Shown here: positions 41,703 through 51,342 of the stretch, one piece after another
How the letters are laid out: each line of letters opens with the position of its first letter
Position numbering within the stretch: the stretch's first letter is position 1
From: Demequina gelatinilytica
GTDB lineage: Bacteria; Actinomycetota; Actinomycetes; Actinomycetales; Demequinaceae
DNA length: 64,000 nucleotides
Assembly: GCF_000971115.1 (NCBI RefSeq)
Contig: NZ_BBLV01000017.1
Span: 62,001 to 126,000 of the forward strand
Direction: 5' to 3'
The notes under the pieces: model-generated
What the model saw: the letters and a program-made list of their open reading frames with translations, nothing else
What the model was told of the DNA's origin: nothing
Database searches by the model: none
Program-made: the position numbers and the translations under genes

Positions 41703-42656
41703 ATGCCGATCGCCACCACCGAGGCTCCTGCCGCCGCGCCCATCGCGGTACCCCGCCGGGTGGCGGCCACGGTCGGCGCGTACATCGCGCTCACCAAGCC
41801 CCGGATCATCGAGCTGCTGCTCGTCACGACCATCCCGACGATGGTCCTGGCAGCCGACGGCTGGCCGTCGCTGGGGCTCCTGCTCGGCACCCTGATCGGC
41901 GGCGCGCTGTCCGCAGGCGGCGCCCAGGTGTTCAACAGCTACCTCGATCGCGACATCGACGCGGTGATGAAGCGCACGCGACGGCGCCCGCTGGTGACCG
42001 GCGCGGCCTCGCCGCGCGGCGCGCTGGTGTTCGCGTGGGTGCTCTCGGTGGTCTCGACGCTCTGGTTCTGGCTGGTGGTCGGCTCGGCGCTCGCCGCGGT
42101 GCTCAACGTGCTCGCGATCTTCGGCTACGCGGTGGTCTACACGATGATCCTCAAGCGCCGCACCGCGCAGAACATCGTGTGGGGCGGGATCGCGGGCTGC
42201 ATGCCTGTGCTCATCGGCTGGGCTGCCGTCACGCAGGAGCTCGCATGGACGCCGTTCCTGCTGTTCCTCATCATCTTCTTCTGGACCCCGCCGCACTACT
42301 GGCCGCTGTCGATGAAGTTCAAGGGCGACTACGAGCAGGCCCGCGTGCCGATGCTCCCCGTGGTCGCGCCGGTCCGCAAGGTCGCGGTCGAGATGATCGG
42401 CTACGCGGCGGCGATGGTCGCCACCAGCCTGGTGCTCGCGTGGGTCGCGAACCTCACCTGGATCTACGTCGCCGCGGCGGCAGGCGCGGGCGCCTGGTTC
42501 CTGTGGGGCTGCGTGTCGCTCTACCTGCGCTCGAGCCGGGGCGAGGAGCGTCTCAAGGAGATGCGCCTGTTCCACGCGTCGATCACCTACCTGTCGGTGG
42601 TCTTCGCCGCGGTGATGGTGGATCCCTTCATCACCGACGTCCTCGCGGTCCGCTGA
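41703..42656 (+). CDS. ctaB: protoheme IX farnesyltransferase (heme O synthase)
   Basis: Membrane prenyltransferase of 317 aa that adds a farnesyl group to heme B for aa3-type cytochrome oxidase. The Mg-diphosphate motif is [15 protein letters not shown] and the second motif is [13 protein letters not shown]. About nine hydrophobic helices are visible. ATG at 41703 follows TACACT (41691-41696) by 6 nt: leaderless pattern. Its position opposite tkt is conserved in actinobacteria. Confidence 0.94.
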   Translation: MPIATTEAPAAAPIAVPRRVAATVGAYIALTKPRIIELLLVTTIPTMVLAADGWPSLGLLLGTLIGGALSAGGAQVFNSYLDRDIDAVMKRTRRRPLVTGAASPRGALVFAWVLSVVSTLWFWLVVGSALAAVLNVLAIFGYAVVYTMILKRRTAQNIVWGGIAGCMPVLIGWAAVTQELAWTPFLLFLIIFFWTPPHYWPLSMKFKGDYEQARVPMLPVVAPVRKVAVEMIGYAAAMVATSLVLAWVANLTWIYVAAAAGAGAWFLWGCVSLYLRSSRGEERLKEMRLFHASITYLSVVFAAVMVDPFITDVLAVR

Positions 42657-42658
42657 GG

Positions 42659-43576
42659 ATGCTGACGCGGCAGCGTGACGCCTACCTGGCGCACGTCGCC
42701 GTGGAGCGCGGGTTGAGCCCGAACACCGTCGCCGCGTACCGACGCGACCTCGACCGCTACGCCGCCTTCCTCCGTGCGCGGGGCCTCGACGACCTCAAGG
42801 AGGTGGCGCGAGGAGACGTCGCGGACTTCGCGCAGGCCGTGAGCTCGGGGGATGACGGCGGACGCGCCCTGGCACCCGCATCGGCCTCCCGCACCGTGGT
42901 CGCCGTGCGCGGCTGGCATCGCTTCGCGGTGCTCGAGGGATGGACCGAGGCGGACCCCTCCGCCCAGGTGAAGCCGCGCGCGATCCCCAAGCGGCTGCCC
43001 AAGGCGATCAGCATCGAGGACGTCGGGCGGATCCTGGCCCAGGCGGGGGCCGGCGACGGCCTTGCGCCGCTGCGCGACCGCGCGCTGCTCGAGCTGGTCT
43101 ACGCGACCGGCGCACGCATCTCCGAGGCCGTGGGGCTCGACGTGGACGATGTCGAGCTGGTGCCCGACCAGGAGACGGTGCTGCTGCGGGGCAAGGGGCG
43201 CAAGGAGCGGATCGTGCCGGTGGGCGGCTACGCGGTGGAGGCGCTCGAGGCCTACCTGGTGCGCGCGCGGGCCGCCTACGTCCAGGCTGGAGGAGGCACC
43301 CCCGCCATGTTCCTCAACACCCGTGGCGGACGCCTGTCGCGACAGTCCGCGTGGGCCATCCTGCGGGCCGCGGCCGAGCGCGCGGGAGTCGAGGACGTCT
43401 CGCCCCACACGCTGCGCCACTCGTTCGCGACGCACCTGCTCACGGGCGGTGCGGACGTGCGCGTGGTGCAGGAGCTGCTGGGCCATGCGTCCGTGACGAC
43501 CACCCAGATCTACACGCTCGTGACGCGTGACACGCTCCGCGAGGTCTATGCCGCGGCGCATCCGCGCGCCCGCTGA
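42659..43576 (+). CDS. xerD: site-specific tyrosine recombinase XerD
   Basis: Chromosome dimer resolution recombinase of 305 aa. N-terminal core-binding SAM-like domain (about 1-95), then the catalytic domain with Arg in TGARISEAVGLD, Lys in LRGKGRKERIVP, HTLRHSFATHLL, GHASVTTTQIYT with the nucleophile Tyr. The ATG is 2 nt after the ctaB stop and has GAGG overlapping it. The next genes, parA-scpA-scpB, also serve chromosome maintenance, which supports a housekeeping Xer role rather than a phage integrase. Confidence 0.93.
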   Translation: MLTRQRDAYLAHVAVERGLSPNTVAAYRRDLDRYAAFLRARGLDDLKEVARGDVADFAQAVSSGDDGGRALAPASASRTVVAVRGWHRFAVLEGWTEADPSAQVKPRAIPKRLPKAISIEDVGRILAQAGAGDGLAPLRDRALLELVYATGARISEAVGLDVDDVELVPDQETVLLRGKGRKERIVPVGGYAVEALEAYLVRARAAYVQAGGGTPAMFLNTRGGRLSRQSAWAILRAAAERAGVEDVSPHTLRHSFATHLLTGGADVRVVQELLGHASVTTTQIYTLVTRDTLREVYAAAHPRAR

Positions 43577-43608
43577 GGACCGTCCGTGCCGGGCGGTAAG
43601 GTTGGCGC

Positions 43609-44424
43609 GTGACCGACTTCCCTGCACCTGAACCCCTTCCCAGCCACGGTCCCGCGCGCGTCGTCGCGCTGTGCAACCAGAAGGGCGGGGTGGGCAAGAC
43701 CACCACCTCGGTCAACCTCGCCGCGGCGCTCGCCGAGTACGGCCGCAAGGTGCTCCTCATCGACTTCGACCCGCAGGGTGCCGCCTCCGCGGGCCTCGGG
43801 ATCAACGCCGATGCGCTCGACCGCACGGTCTACGACCTGCTCATGGAGACGGGCGTCGCGACCAAGGACGTCATCCTCGAGACCAAGATCCCCGGCCTCG
43901 ACCTGCTGCCCGCGAACATCGACCTGTCCGCGGCGGAGGTGCAGCTGGTGGGCGAGGTCGCGCGCGAGAGCGCGCTCGCCCGTGCGCTGCGCCCCGTGCT
44001 CGACGACTACGACGCGATCCTCATCGATTGCCAGCCCTCGCTGGGGCTGCTCACCGTCAACGCGCTGGTGGCGGCCCACGGCGTGGTGATCCCGCTCGCG
44101 TCGGAGTACTTCGCGATGCGCGGCGTCAAGCTCCTGGTGGACACCATCCAGAAGGTGCAGGACCGCCTCAACACACGCCTCACCATCGATGCCATCGTGC
44201 CCACGCTGTACGACGGCCGCACGCTGCACGCCCAGGAGGTCGTGGAGCGCGTCCGGGACGCCTTCGGCGAGCGCGTCACCGACACCATGATCCACCGCAC
44301 CGTGAAGTTCCCGGATGCGACGGTCGCGGCGGAGCCGATCACCACCTTCGCGCCCGCGCACGCCGGCGCCGAGGCCTACCGTCAGCTCGCGCGCGAGCTC
44401 GTGGCGCGCGGGGTCGCCGCCTAG
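43609..44424 (+). CDS. ParA family ATPase adjacent to scpA
   Basis: Walker-type chromosome partition ATPase of 271 aa. The deviant Walker A is CNQKGGVGKTTTS near residue 23, Walker A' LLIDFDPQGAAS and Walker B ILIDCQPSLG. No parB follows; this is the scpA-linked ParA paralogue of actinobacteria, not the oriC parAB pair. GTG at 43609 follows TAAGGT (43597-43602) by 6 nt: leaderless pattern. It is followed by scpA after 1 nt. Confidence 0.92.
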   Translation: MTDFPAPEPLPSHGPARVVALCNQKGGVGKTTTSVNLAAALAEYGRKVLLIDFDPQGAASAGLGINADALDRTVYDLLMETGVATKDVILETKIPGLDLLPANIDLSAAEVQLVGEVARESALARALRPVLDDYDAILIDCQPSLGLLTVNALVAAHGVVIPLASEYFAMRGVKLLVDTIQKVQDRLNTRLTIDAIVPTLYDGRTLHAQEVVERVRDAFGERVTDTMIHRTVKFPDATVAAEPITTFAPAHAGAEAYRQLARELVARGVAA

Positions 44425-44425
44425 C

Positions 44426-45283
44426 GTGACCGAGCAGGCCGCGCCCGAGGCCCCCCGGGGCTTCGAGGTCCACCTCGACAACTTCGAGGGACCGTTCGAC
44501 CTGCTGCTGAGCCTCATCTCGAAGCATCAGCTCGAGATCACCGAGGTCTCGCTCGCGCGCGTCACGGACGAGTTCCTCGCGACCATCGCGGCGCGCGAGG
44601 GCGACTGGGACCTCTCGCAGGCCTCGGAGTTCCTGGTGGTGGCGGCGACGCTGCTCGACCTCAAGGCGGCACGGCTGCTCCCGCAGGGGGAGGTCGACGA
44701 CGTCGAGGACCTCGAGCTGCTCGAGGCGCGCGACCTGCTGTTCGCGCGCCTGCTCCAGTACCGCGCGTTCAAGCAGGCCGCCGCGGCCTTCGAGACGATG
44801 CTCGCGGCGCCGCGGCGGATCCCGCGGGACGTGCCGCTCGAGCCTCAGTTCGCGATGCTCCTGCCGGAGCTCGTGTGGACGGTGACACCCGAGATGCTCG
44901 CGCAGCTCGCGGCGCATGCGCTGCAGCCCAAGGCGGTGCCCACCGTGAGCATCGCCCACCTGCACAACCCTGCGGTCAGCGTGCGCGAGCAGGCGGTGGT
45001 CATCACCACGCGCCTCCAGCGCGAGGGCGCGGTGAGCTTCCGCTCGCTGGTGCACGATGCGGGGCACGTCAGCGTGGTCGTCGCCCGCTTCCTGGCGCTG
45101 CTCGAGCTGTTCCGGGAGGCCGTGGTCGCCTTCGACCAGGTACGCTCCCTCGGCGAGCTGACGGTCCGGTGGACCGGCGGCGACTCCGCGGTCGAGGTGT
45201 CCGCGGAGTTCGACGAGGACGATGCCATGGGCGTGGCCACGCAGGCCGCCGGCATCGGTACCGAGGACGGGGAGACGGTGTGA
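44426..45283 (+). CDS. scpA: segregation and condensation protein A
   Basis: Kleisin subunit of the SMC condensin, 285 aa. N-terminal FEVHLDNFEGPFDLLLSLI and HQLEITEVSLARVTDEF, then the helical SMC-neck region and a C-terminal winged-helix domain (about 205-270). GTG at 44426 lies 1 nt after the parA stop. It ends overlapping scpB (GTGA). The smc gene is not in the window. Confidence 0.94.
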   Translation: MTEQAAPEAPRGFEVHLDNFEGPFDLLLSLISKHQLEITEVSLARVTDEFLATIAAREGDWDLSQASEFLVVAATLLDLKAARLLPQGEVDDVEDLELLEARDLLFARLLQYRAFKQAAAAFETMLAAPRRIPRDVPLEPQFAMLLPELVWTVTPEMLAQLAAHALQPKAVPTVSIAHLHNPAVSVREQAVVITTRLQREGAVSFRSLVHDAGHVSVVVARFLALLELFREAVVAFDQVRSLGELTVRWTGGDSAVEVSAEFDEDDAMGVATQAAGIGTEDGETV

Positions 45284-45825
45284 ACGACGTGACGCTGCGC
45301 GGGGCGCTCGAGGCGGTGCTGATGGTGGTGGACGAGCCCGTCCCCGCCGCCGAGCTCGCCGCGGCCCTCGAGGTGCCGCTGGGCGAGGTCGAGGCCGCGA
45401 TCGAGGCGCTCCGCGACGAGTACGCGGACCCCGACGCGCCGCGCGGCTTCGAGCTGCGCGAGGTCGACGGCGGCTGGCGCATCTACTCGTCGCGGCTGTT
45501 CGCCGACGTGGTGGGCCGGTTCATCGTGGACGGCCAGTCCGCACGCCTGTCCCAGGCGGCGCTCGAGACGCTCGCGGTGGTCGCCTACCGCCAGCCCGTC
45601 ACGCGCGGGCAGGTCTCGCAGGTCCGCGGCGTCAACGTGGACTCCGTGATGAAGACGCTCGCGGCGCGCGGCCTGGTCACCGAGGTGGGCGAGCTCGGGG
45701 GAGCGGTGCTCTACGGCACCTCCACCGAGTTCCTCGAGCGCATGGGCATGTCCACGCTCGACGACCTCCCGCCGCTCGCGCCATACCTGCCCGACCTGGC
45801 CGACATCGATGGGGAGGGCCGCTGA
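45280..45825 (+). CDS. scpB: segregation and condensation protein B
   Basis: Dimeric winged-helix partner of ScpA, 181 aa. Segments ALEAVLMVVDEPVPAAELA at the start, GFELREVDGGWRIYS, and LSQAALETLAVVAYRQPVTR are typical. GTG overlaps the scpA stop and its own stop overlaps the ATG of the pseudouridine synthase, so three genes are translationally coupled. Confidence 0.94.
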   Translation: MNDVTLRGALEAVLMVVDEPVPAAELAAALEVPLGEVEAAIEALRDEYADPDAPRGFELREVDGGWRIYSSRLFADVVGRFIVDGQSARLSQAALETLAVVAYRQPVTRGQVSQVRGVNVDSVMKTLAARGLVTEVGELGGAVLYGTSTEFLERMGMSTLDDLPPLAPYLPDLADIDGEGR

Positions 45826-46574
45826 TGTCCGAGCTCGAGATCCACCGTCCCGAGGGCACCCGCCTCCAGAAGGTGCTCGCCGCGGCGGGCGTCGGCTCGC
45901 GCCGCAAGTGCGAGGAGCTCATCGAGCGCGGCCGTGTCACGGTCAACGGCGAGGTGGTCGACCAGCTGGGCGTGCGCGTCAACCCCGACGAGGTGGTGAT
46001 CGCCGTCGACGGCGAGCGGATCTCCGTCGACGCCGGTCACGTCACCGTGGTGCTCAACAAGCCGTGGGGCGTGGTGTCGACCATGAGCGACCCGCAGGGC
46101 CGCCCCGCGCTCGACCAGTTCGTGAGCCAGTACCAGGAGCGGCTGTTCCATGTGGGCCGCCTCGACGCGGAGACCACGGGTCTGCTGCTGCTCACCAACG
46201 ACGGGGAGCTCGCCAACCGTCTCGCGCACCCGACCCACGGCGTGTCCAAGGTGTACGTCGCCAAGGTCAGGGGCCGCGTCTCCAAGCACCTGCCCACGCA
46301 GCTGAAGCAGGGGGTCGAGCTCGACGACGGCCCCGTGCGCGCGACCGCGTGCACGGTGCTCGACGTCGCGAGCGACTCGTCGCTGGTGCAGGTCGAGCTC
46401 CACGAGGGCCGCAACCGCATCGTCCGCCGCATGCTCGACAAGGTCGGCCACCCGGTCCTCGAGCTGGTGCGCACGCAGTTCGGCCCCATCCGGCTGGGCA
46501 CCATGGCGCCGGGGGAGGTCCGCGAGCTGTCGCCCGGCGAGGTCGGGCGGCTCATGGACATCGCCGGGCTGTAG
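45825..46574 (+). CDS. rluB: 23S rRNA pseudouridine synthase, RluB/RsuA family
   Basis: RNA-modifying enzyme of 249 aa. N-terminal S4 RNA-binding domain (LQKVLAAAGVGSRRKCEELI), then the catalytic domain with Asp in VGRLDAETTGLLLLTNDG and KVYVAKVRG, EGRNRIVRRML. The exact uridine target cannot be told from sequence; RluB is the best match by context with scpAB. Starts by 1-nt overlap with the scpB stop. Confidence 0.92.
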   Translation: MSELEIHRPEGTRLQKVLAAAGVGSRRKCEELIERGRVTVNGEVVDQLGVRVNPDEVVIAVDGERISVDAGHVTVVLNKPWGVVSTMSDPQGRPALDQFVSQYQERLFHVGRLDAETTGLLLLTNDGELANRLAHPTHGVSKVYVAKVRGRVSKHLPTQLKQGVELDDGPVRATACTVLDVASDSSLVQVELHEGRNRIVRRMLDKVGHPVLELVRTQFGPIRLGTMAPGEVRELSPGEVGRLMDIAGL

Positions 46575-46602
46575 CCCGCGCCCCGACCGATACGATGTGG
46601 CC

Positions 46603-46965
46603 ATGACAATCCGTGCGATCCGTGGCGCCATCACCCTGGACCGCGACGAGAAGGACCACCTGCACGCGCGCACCATCGAGCTCGTCGAGGCGATGATGGC
46701 GGACAACGCGCTCCACACGGACGACCTCATCTCCGTGATCTTCACGTGCACCCCGGACATCGTGAGCGACTTCCCGGCCGCCGCCGCGCGCACGCTCGGC
46801 TTCGGCGCGGTGCCGCTCATGTGCGCCCAGGAGATGGCCGTCCCGCACGCGTTGCCGCTCGTGGTGCGCGTCATGATGCACGCGCACCTCGACCGTCCTC
46901 GCGACGAGATCTCGCACGTGTACCTGCGCGACGCCGTGCGCCTGCGCCGCGACCTCGCGCAGTAG
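46603..46965 (+). CDS. aroH: monofunctional chorismate mutase, AroH class
   Basis: Converts chorismate to prephenate for Phe and Tyr synthesis; 120 aa of the trimeric AroH fold. RAIRGAITLDRDE at the start, FTCTPDIVSDFPAAAAR, and VPLMCAQEM carry the active-site Arg and Cys neighbourhood. ATG at 46603 is preferred over GTG 46597 because TACGAT (46591-46596) lies 6 nt upstream: leaderless pattern. tyrA follows after 7 nt, so prephenate formation and use are paired. Confidence 0.92.
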   Translation: MTIRAIRGAITLDRDEKDHLHARTIELVEAMMADNALHTDDLISVIFTCTPDIVSDFPAAAARTLGFGAVPLMCAQEMAVPHALPLVVRVMMHAHLDRPRDEISHVYLRDAVRLRRDLAQ

Positions 46966-46972
46966 GAGCGTC

Positions 46973-48019
46973 ATGTCACCCCGCACGCACATCATCGGTG
47001 CCGGCCTCATCGGGGCGAGCATCGGTCTCGGCCTCAGCGCCGAGGGCTGGACCGTCACCATCGAGGACAACGACGCCGAGGCGCAGGCCCTGGCGCGCTC
47101 CATCGGTGCGGGAGCGGCGCCCTCCGAGGACGCGCCGGAGCTCGTGATCGTCGCCGTCCCGCCGTCGGCCGCACCCGCCGTGGTCGCGGCCGCGCTCGGC
47201 CGCTACCCCGACGCCGTGGTCACCGACGTCGCGAGCGTGAAGGCGCCCATCGCCGCCGCGGCCGCCGCGACCGAGGCATCGTCCCGCTACGTCGGCTCCC
47301 ACCCGATGGCCGGCCGCGAGGTCTCCGGCGGCCTCGGGGCCCAGGGTGACCTGTTCAAGGCGCGCCCGTGGGTGCTGTGCCCCAACGGCGCCTCCTCCGA
47401 GGCGCTGGCGATGGTCGCCTCGGTGCCCGCCGCGCTGCAGTGCGACGTGGTGACCATGGAGGCCGCGGCGCACGATGCCGCGGTCGCGCGCGTGTCCCAC
47501 GCGCCGCAGGTCGCGGCCTCCGCCGTCGCGGCGGCGCTGGGCATCCTGTCCGCGGACGACGTCGCCCTCGCGGGCCAGGGCCTGCGCGACGTCACCCGCA
47601 TCGCGGCATCCCTGCCCGGCATGTGGGCCGACATCGCGCGCATGAACCGCGCGCACCTGATCGAGACGCTCGACCACATCATCGCGGACCTCGAGGAGGT
47701 GAGGGAGGCTGACGATATCGGCGAGGCCCTCACGGACCTCATCGACCGCGGTCGCTACGAGGTCGCGCGCATCCCCGGCAAGCACGGCGGGGCCACGCGC
47801 GACTGGACGCCGGTCACCGTCATCGTCCCCGACACCCCCGGCCAGCTCCTGCGCCTCCTCCAGGACACCGCAGAGGTCGACGTGAACGTCGAGGACATCT
47901 CCATCGAGCACTCGCCGCGGCAGCCGGTGGGTCTGACAACGCTCTACGTGCTGCCCTCGAGCGCGGGCGACCTGGTCGCCGCGCTCGAACGGCAGGGTTG
48001 GGAGATCGCTGCATCATGA
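46973..48019 (+). CDS. tyrA: prephenate dehydrogenase with C-terminal ACT domain
   Basis: Oxidative decarboxylation of prephenate to 4-hydroxyphenylpyruvate; 348 aa. NAD motif GAGLIGASIGLGL at the N-terminus, catalytic His in GSHPMAGRE, and VTRIAASLPGMWADI-type helical dimer region. Residues about 275-348 (TVIVPDTPGQLLRLL) look like an ACT domain, suggesting feedback by tyrosine. TAGGAG precedes the ATG. Overlaps cmk by ATGA. Confidence 0.93.
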   Translation: MSPRTHIIGAGLIGASIGLGLSAEGWTVTIEDNDAEAQALARSIGAGAAPSEDAPELVIVAVPPSAAPAVVAAALGRYPDAVVTDVASVKAPIAAAAAATEASSRYVGSHPMAGREVSGGLGAQGDLFKARPWVLCPNGASSEALAMVASVPAALQCDVVTMEAAAHDAAVARVSHAPQVAASAVAAALGILSADDVALAGQGLRDVTRIAASLPGMWADIARMNRAHLIETLDHIIADLEEVREADDIGEALTDLIDRGRYEVARIPGKHGGATRDWTPVTVIVPDTPGQLLRLLQDTAEVDVNVEDISIEHSPRQPVGLTTLYVLPSSAGDLVAALERQGWEIAAS

Positions 48020-48744
48020 CCGGAATCTCGATCGCGATCGACGGCCCTGCGGGGACCGGCAAGTCGACGGTGGCCCGCGAGGTCGCCCAGCGGCTCAAGC
48101 TCGCGTACTTCGACACGGGCGCGACGTACCGCGTCGCGACGCTGTGGTGCATGCGCGAGGGCGTGGACCTCGCGCAGGAGTCCGACGTCGCCGCGCTGGT
48201 GGAGACCATGAACGTCGCGCTGGTGCTCGACCCGCGCAACCCGCGCGTGGTGCTCGAGGACGAGGACGTGAGCTCGCTCATCCGCTCCGACGCCGTCGCG
48301 CTCACGGTGTCCAAGGTGGCCACCAACCTCGAGGCGCGCGCCGCGCTCGGACAGTGGCAGCGCGACGTCATCGCGTCCGAGCTCGAGGGCGGCCTGTCCG
48401 AGGGCCGCGGCATCGTGTCCGAGGGCCGCGACATCACCACCGTGATCGCGCCCGACGCGGACGTGAGGATCCTCATGACGGCCGACGAGGAGATCCGGGT
48501 CGCGCGGCGCGCGGGCGAGGGCGCCGACCTTGCGACGGTGCGCGAGGCGGTGCTCGGACGCGACAAGAAGGACGCGACCGTGGTGCAGTTCCACACGGCC
48601 GCCGACGGCGTCCACACGCTCGACACGTCGGAGCTCACCATCGAGGAGGCCGTGCAGGCCGTGCTCGACCTGGTGGCCGAGGTGCAGGGCGAGGAGCCGG
48701 GCGCGTCGTCCATCGAGGCCGTTCCCGAAGAGCCCGCCGAGTGA
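48016..48744 (+). CDS. cmk: cytidylate kinase
   Basis: Phosphorylates CMP and dCMP; 242 aa. P-loop GPAGTGKST at residues 10-18, FDTGATYRVATLWC for the NMP site, and EGRDITTVIAPDADVRI. The last 25 residues are an acidic tail. Overlaps tyrA upstream and plsC downstream (GTGA), and der comes next; cmk-plsC-der is a common bacterial order. Confidence 0.95.
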   Translation: MTGISIAIDGPAGTGKSTVAREVAQRLKLAYFDTGATYRVATLWCMREGVDLAQESDVAALVETMNVALVLDPRNPRVVLEDEDVSSLIRSDAVALTVSKVATNLEARAALGQWQRDVIASELEGGLSEGRGIVSEGRDITTVIAPDADVRILMTADEEIRVARRAGEGADLATVREAVLGRDKKDATVVQFHTAADGVHTLDTSELTIEEAVQAVLDLVAEVQGEEPGASSIEAVPEEPAE

Positions 48745-49439
48745 GCGCATCCGTCCCGAGCCGGTGGGGGCCGCGCTGGTCCCGCTGGGTGGGTCGGTTC
48801 CTCGCGCGCATCCTGTGGCGCACCGAGGTGCGGGGGCGCGCGAACGTGCCGCGGCACGGCGCCGCCATCGTCGTCTGCAACCACGTGGGCCTCATCGACG
48901 GACCGGTGGTGCACGGCGTGATCCCGCGCGGCTCCCACTTCCTCATCCGCAAGGGCATGATGACGGGACCGTTGGGAGCGATCCTGCGCGCCGCGCAGCA
49001 GATCACCGTCGAGGGCTCCGGGCGCGACGCGCTCGCCCAGGGCCTCGCGGTGCTGCGCCGCGGCGACGTCATCGGCGTGTTCCCCGAGGGCACGCGAGGA
49101 GCCGGGACCGCGGAGGCGGTCCACGGCGGCGCGGCCTGGCTGGCCATCCAGTCGGGGGCGCCCGTGGTGCCCACCGCGATCATCGGATCGCGCCGCACGG
49201 GCGAGTCCGTGAACGTGTGGCCGAAGCCGGGCCGCCGCCTGCTGGTGGCCTTCGGGGAGCCCATGGTGCTCACCCCTCCGGACGATGTGCGGGGCGGCCG
49301 CGCGAAGCAGGCGTGGGCGGCCGAGAGGCTCGCCGAGGCGCTTCGCGACCAGGTGGCCCGTACCCTTGACACGACAGACCTCGAGCTTCCGCTCGACGAC
49401 CCGCGCGGTTCCGCGCGCGAAGAGAAGGACCCCGCATGA
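48741..49439 (+). CDS. plsC: 1-acyl-sn-glycerol-3-phosphate acyltransferase family protein
   Basis: Membrane-associated acyltransferase of 232 aa that would make phosphatidic acid. The HX4D catalytic motif is NHVGLID, followed by FLIRKGMM and the substrate motif [10 protein letters not shown] and VPTAIIGS. There is a short hydrophobic stretch before the motif. GTG overlaps the cmk stop; the end overlaps der (ATGA). Confidence 0.92.
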   Translation: MSASVPSRWGPRWSRWVGRFLARILWRTEVRGRANVPRHGAAIVVCNHVGLIDGPVVHGVIPRGSHFLIRKGMMTGPLGAILRAAQQITVEGSGRDALAQGLAVLRRGDVIGVFPEGTRGAGTAEAVHGGAAWLAIQSGAPVVPTAIIGSRRTGESVNVWPKPGRRLLVAFGEPMVLTPPDDVRGGRAKQAWAAERLAEALRDQVARTLDTTDLELPLDDPRGSAREEKDPA

Positions 49440-50914
49440 CTGACGAGCTTCCCGCGCCCCACGAGTCGGACGCGCCCGAGTCGCTCGACGAGATCCGCGA
49501 GGCCGCGCTCCGCGCCGGCCTCGACGCCTACGACCTGAGCCCCGAGGACCTCGCCGACCTCGCCGGCGAGCCCGAGCCGCTCACCGAGGAGGCGCTGCCG
49601 GTCCTCGCGATCATCGGCCGCCCGAACGTGGGCAAGTCGACCCTGGTCAACCGCATCATCGGCAAGCGCCTCGCCGTGGTCGAGGACAAGCCCGGCGTCA
49701 CACGCGACCGCGTCGCGTACCGCGCCGAGTGGGCCGGTCGGGACTTCACGCTGCTCGACACGGGCGGCTGGGAGAAGAACGTCACCGGCATCGACCTCTC
49801 CGTGGCGCAGGCCGCGGAGGCCGCGATCGAGATGGCGGACGCCGTCCTGTTCGTGGTGGACGCCATGGTCGGAGCGACGGCCACCGACGAGCAGGTGGTG
49901 CGGCTGCTGCGCAAGGCCGACAAGCCCGTGGTGCTCGCCGCCAACAAGGTGGACGGCCCCCAGGGCGAGCTCGAGGCGGCGGCGCTGTGGAACCTGGGGC
50001 TCGGCGAGCCGTACCCCGTGTCCGCGCTGCACGGCCGCGGCACGGGCGACCTGCTGGACGCCGCGATGGCGATCCTGCCCACCGAGATGCACCAGGTGGA
50101 GGTCGACGAGGACGCGCCGCGACGCATCGCGCTCGTGGGGCGCCCGAACGTCGGCAAGTCCTCGCTGCTCAACAAGCTCGCGGGCACGGAGCGCGCGGTG
50201 GTCAACGAGCTCGCCGGCACCACGCGCGACCCGGTCGACGAGCAGGTCGAGATCGGCGGACGCCCCTGGACGCTCGTGGACACCGCGGGCATCCGTCGCC
50301 GCGTGCACATGACCAAGGGCGCAGACTTCTACGCCTCGCTGCGTACGCAGACCGCGATCGAGCGCGCCGAGGTGGGCGTGGTGCTGCTCGACGCGTCGAC
50401 GCCGCTCACCGATCAGGACCTGCGCGTGGTGCAGCAGGTGGTCGATGCGGGCCGCGCGATGATCTTCGTGTTCAACAAGTGGGACCTGGTGGGCGAGGAC
50501 GAGCGCTTCCTGCTCGAGCGGTCCATCGAGAAGGACATGGTCCAGCACACGTGGGTGCCGCGCGTGAACCTGTCCGCCATGACGGGCTGGCACACCAACC
50601 GGCTGCTGCCCGCGCTCGAGCTGGTGCTGTCGAGCTGGGACCAGCGCATCTCCACCGGTCGCCTCAACTCGTTCCTGGGCGAGCTGGTCGCGGAGCACCC
50701 GCACCCGGTGCGCGGTGGCAAGCAGCCCAAGATCCTCTTCGCGACGCAGGCCGCGACGCGCCCGCCGCGGTTCGTGATCTTCGCCTCGGGCTTCCTCGAG
50801 CCGCAGTACCGCCGGTTCATCGAGCGTCGCCTGCGCGAGAACTTCGGCTTCGAGGGCACGCCCATCCAGATCTCGGTGCGCGTGCGCGAGAAGCGCGGGG
50901 CCAAGCGCAAGTAG
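49436..50914 (+). CDS. der: ribosome-associated GTPase Der (EngA)
   Basis: Tandem-GTPase 50S assembly factor, 492 aa. G1 motifs GRPNVGKST near residue 61 and GRPNVGKSS near 236; G3 DTGGWE and DTAGIRRR; G4 NKVD and NKWD. The C-terminal KH-like domain (about 400-490) is intact. An acidic N-terminal extension of about 55 residues precedes the first G domain, as in other actinobacteria. It ends the tyrA-cmk-plsC-der overlap chain. Confidence 0.96.
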   Translation: MTDELPAPHESDAPESLDEIREAALRAGLDAYDLSPEDLADLAGEPEPLTEEALPVLAIIGRPNVGKSTLVNRIIGKRLAVVEDKPGVTRDRVAYRAEWAGRDFTLLDTGGWEKNVTGIDLSVAQAAEAAIEMADAVLFVVDAMVGATATDEQVVRLLRKADKPVVLAANKVDGPQGELEAAALWNLGLGEPYPVSALHGRGTGDLLDAAMAILPTEMHQVEVDEDAPRRIALVGRPNVGKSSLLNKLAGTERAVVNELAGTTRDPVDEQVEIGGRPWTLVDTAGIRRRVHMTKGADFYASLRTQTAIERAEVGVVLLDASTPLTDQDLRVVQQVVDAGRAMIFVFNKWDLVGEDERFLLERSIEKDMVQHTWVPRVNLSAMTGWHTNRLLPALELVLSSWDQRISTGRLNSFLGELVAEHPHPVRGGKQPKILFATQAATRPPRFVIFASGFLEPQYRRFIERRLRENFGFEGTPIQISVRVREKRGAKRK

Positions 50915-50928
50915 CCGCGGACGGCCCG

Positions 50929-51342
50929 TCAGGCGGTGGCGTCGAGATCGCCGCGCGCATAGGCGATCTCGACCAGGTCCTCGAGCACCTCGAGGTCGAC
51001 CCGGTCGAGCCGCCTGACGTACACGCAGCCCTTGCCCTCGGTGATCTCGCCGAGGGCGGGGAGCAGCCCGGCGCCCTCGGGCGTGTCCTTGAGCCCGTAG
51101 AACACCAGCTGCGCCTTGCGCGGGGAGAAGCCCACCTTCATCCAGTCGCCCTCACGCCCGCTCGCGTAGCGGTAGTGCAGGGTGCCCCAGCCGATGATCG
51201 ACGGTCCCCACATCACGGGCTCGGTCCCGGTGGCGGCGGAGACGAGCGCCACCACCCGCCGGGCCTCGGCCCTCCGTCGCTCGGGTTCGACCGCGGCGAG
51301 GAAGGCCTCCACAGGGACGTCGGTCGGGACCGTGGCGTTCAT
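50929..51342 (-). CDS. DUF1801 (YdhG-like) protein
   Basis: Protein of 137 aa matching the DUF1801 fold: PVMWGPSIIGWGTLHYRY, WMKVGFSPRKAQLVFYGL and KGCVYVRRLDRVDLEVLEDLV are its hallmark stretches. Function unknown. The ATG at 51342 overlaps the stop of the upstream phosphodiesterase gene (ATGA), so it is the last gene of a three-gene minus-strand operon. Confidence 0.85.
   Translation of the reverse strand: MNATVPTDVPVEAFLAAVEPERRRAEARRVVALVSAATGTEPVMWGPSIIGWGTLHYRYASGREGDWMKVGFSPRKAQLVFYGLKDTPEGAGLLPALGEITEGKGCVYVRRLDRVDLEVLEDLVEIAYARGDLDATA

Noticed and set aside
42659-43576. Phage or island integrase
   Set aside because: Sequence and context (ctaB upstream, parA-scpA-scpB downstream) fit housekeeping XerD; no attachment site or cargo.
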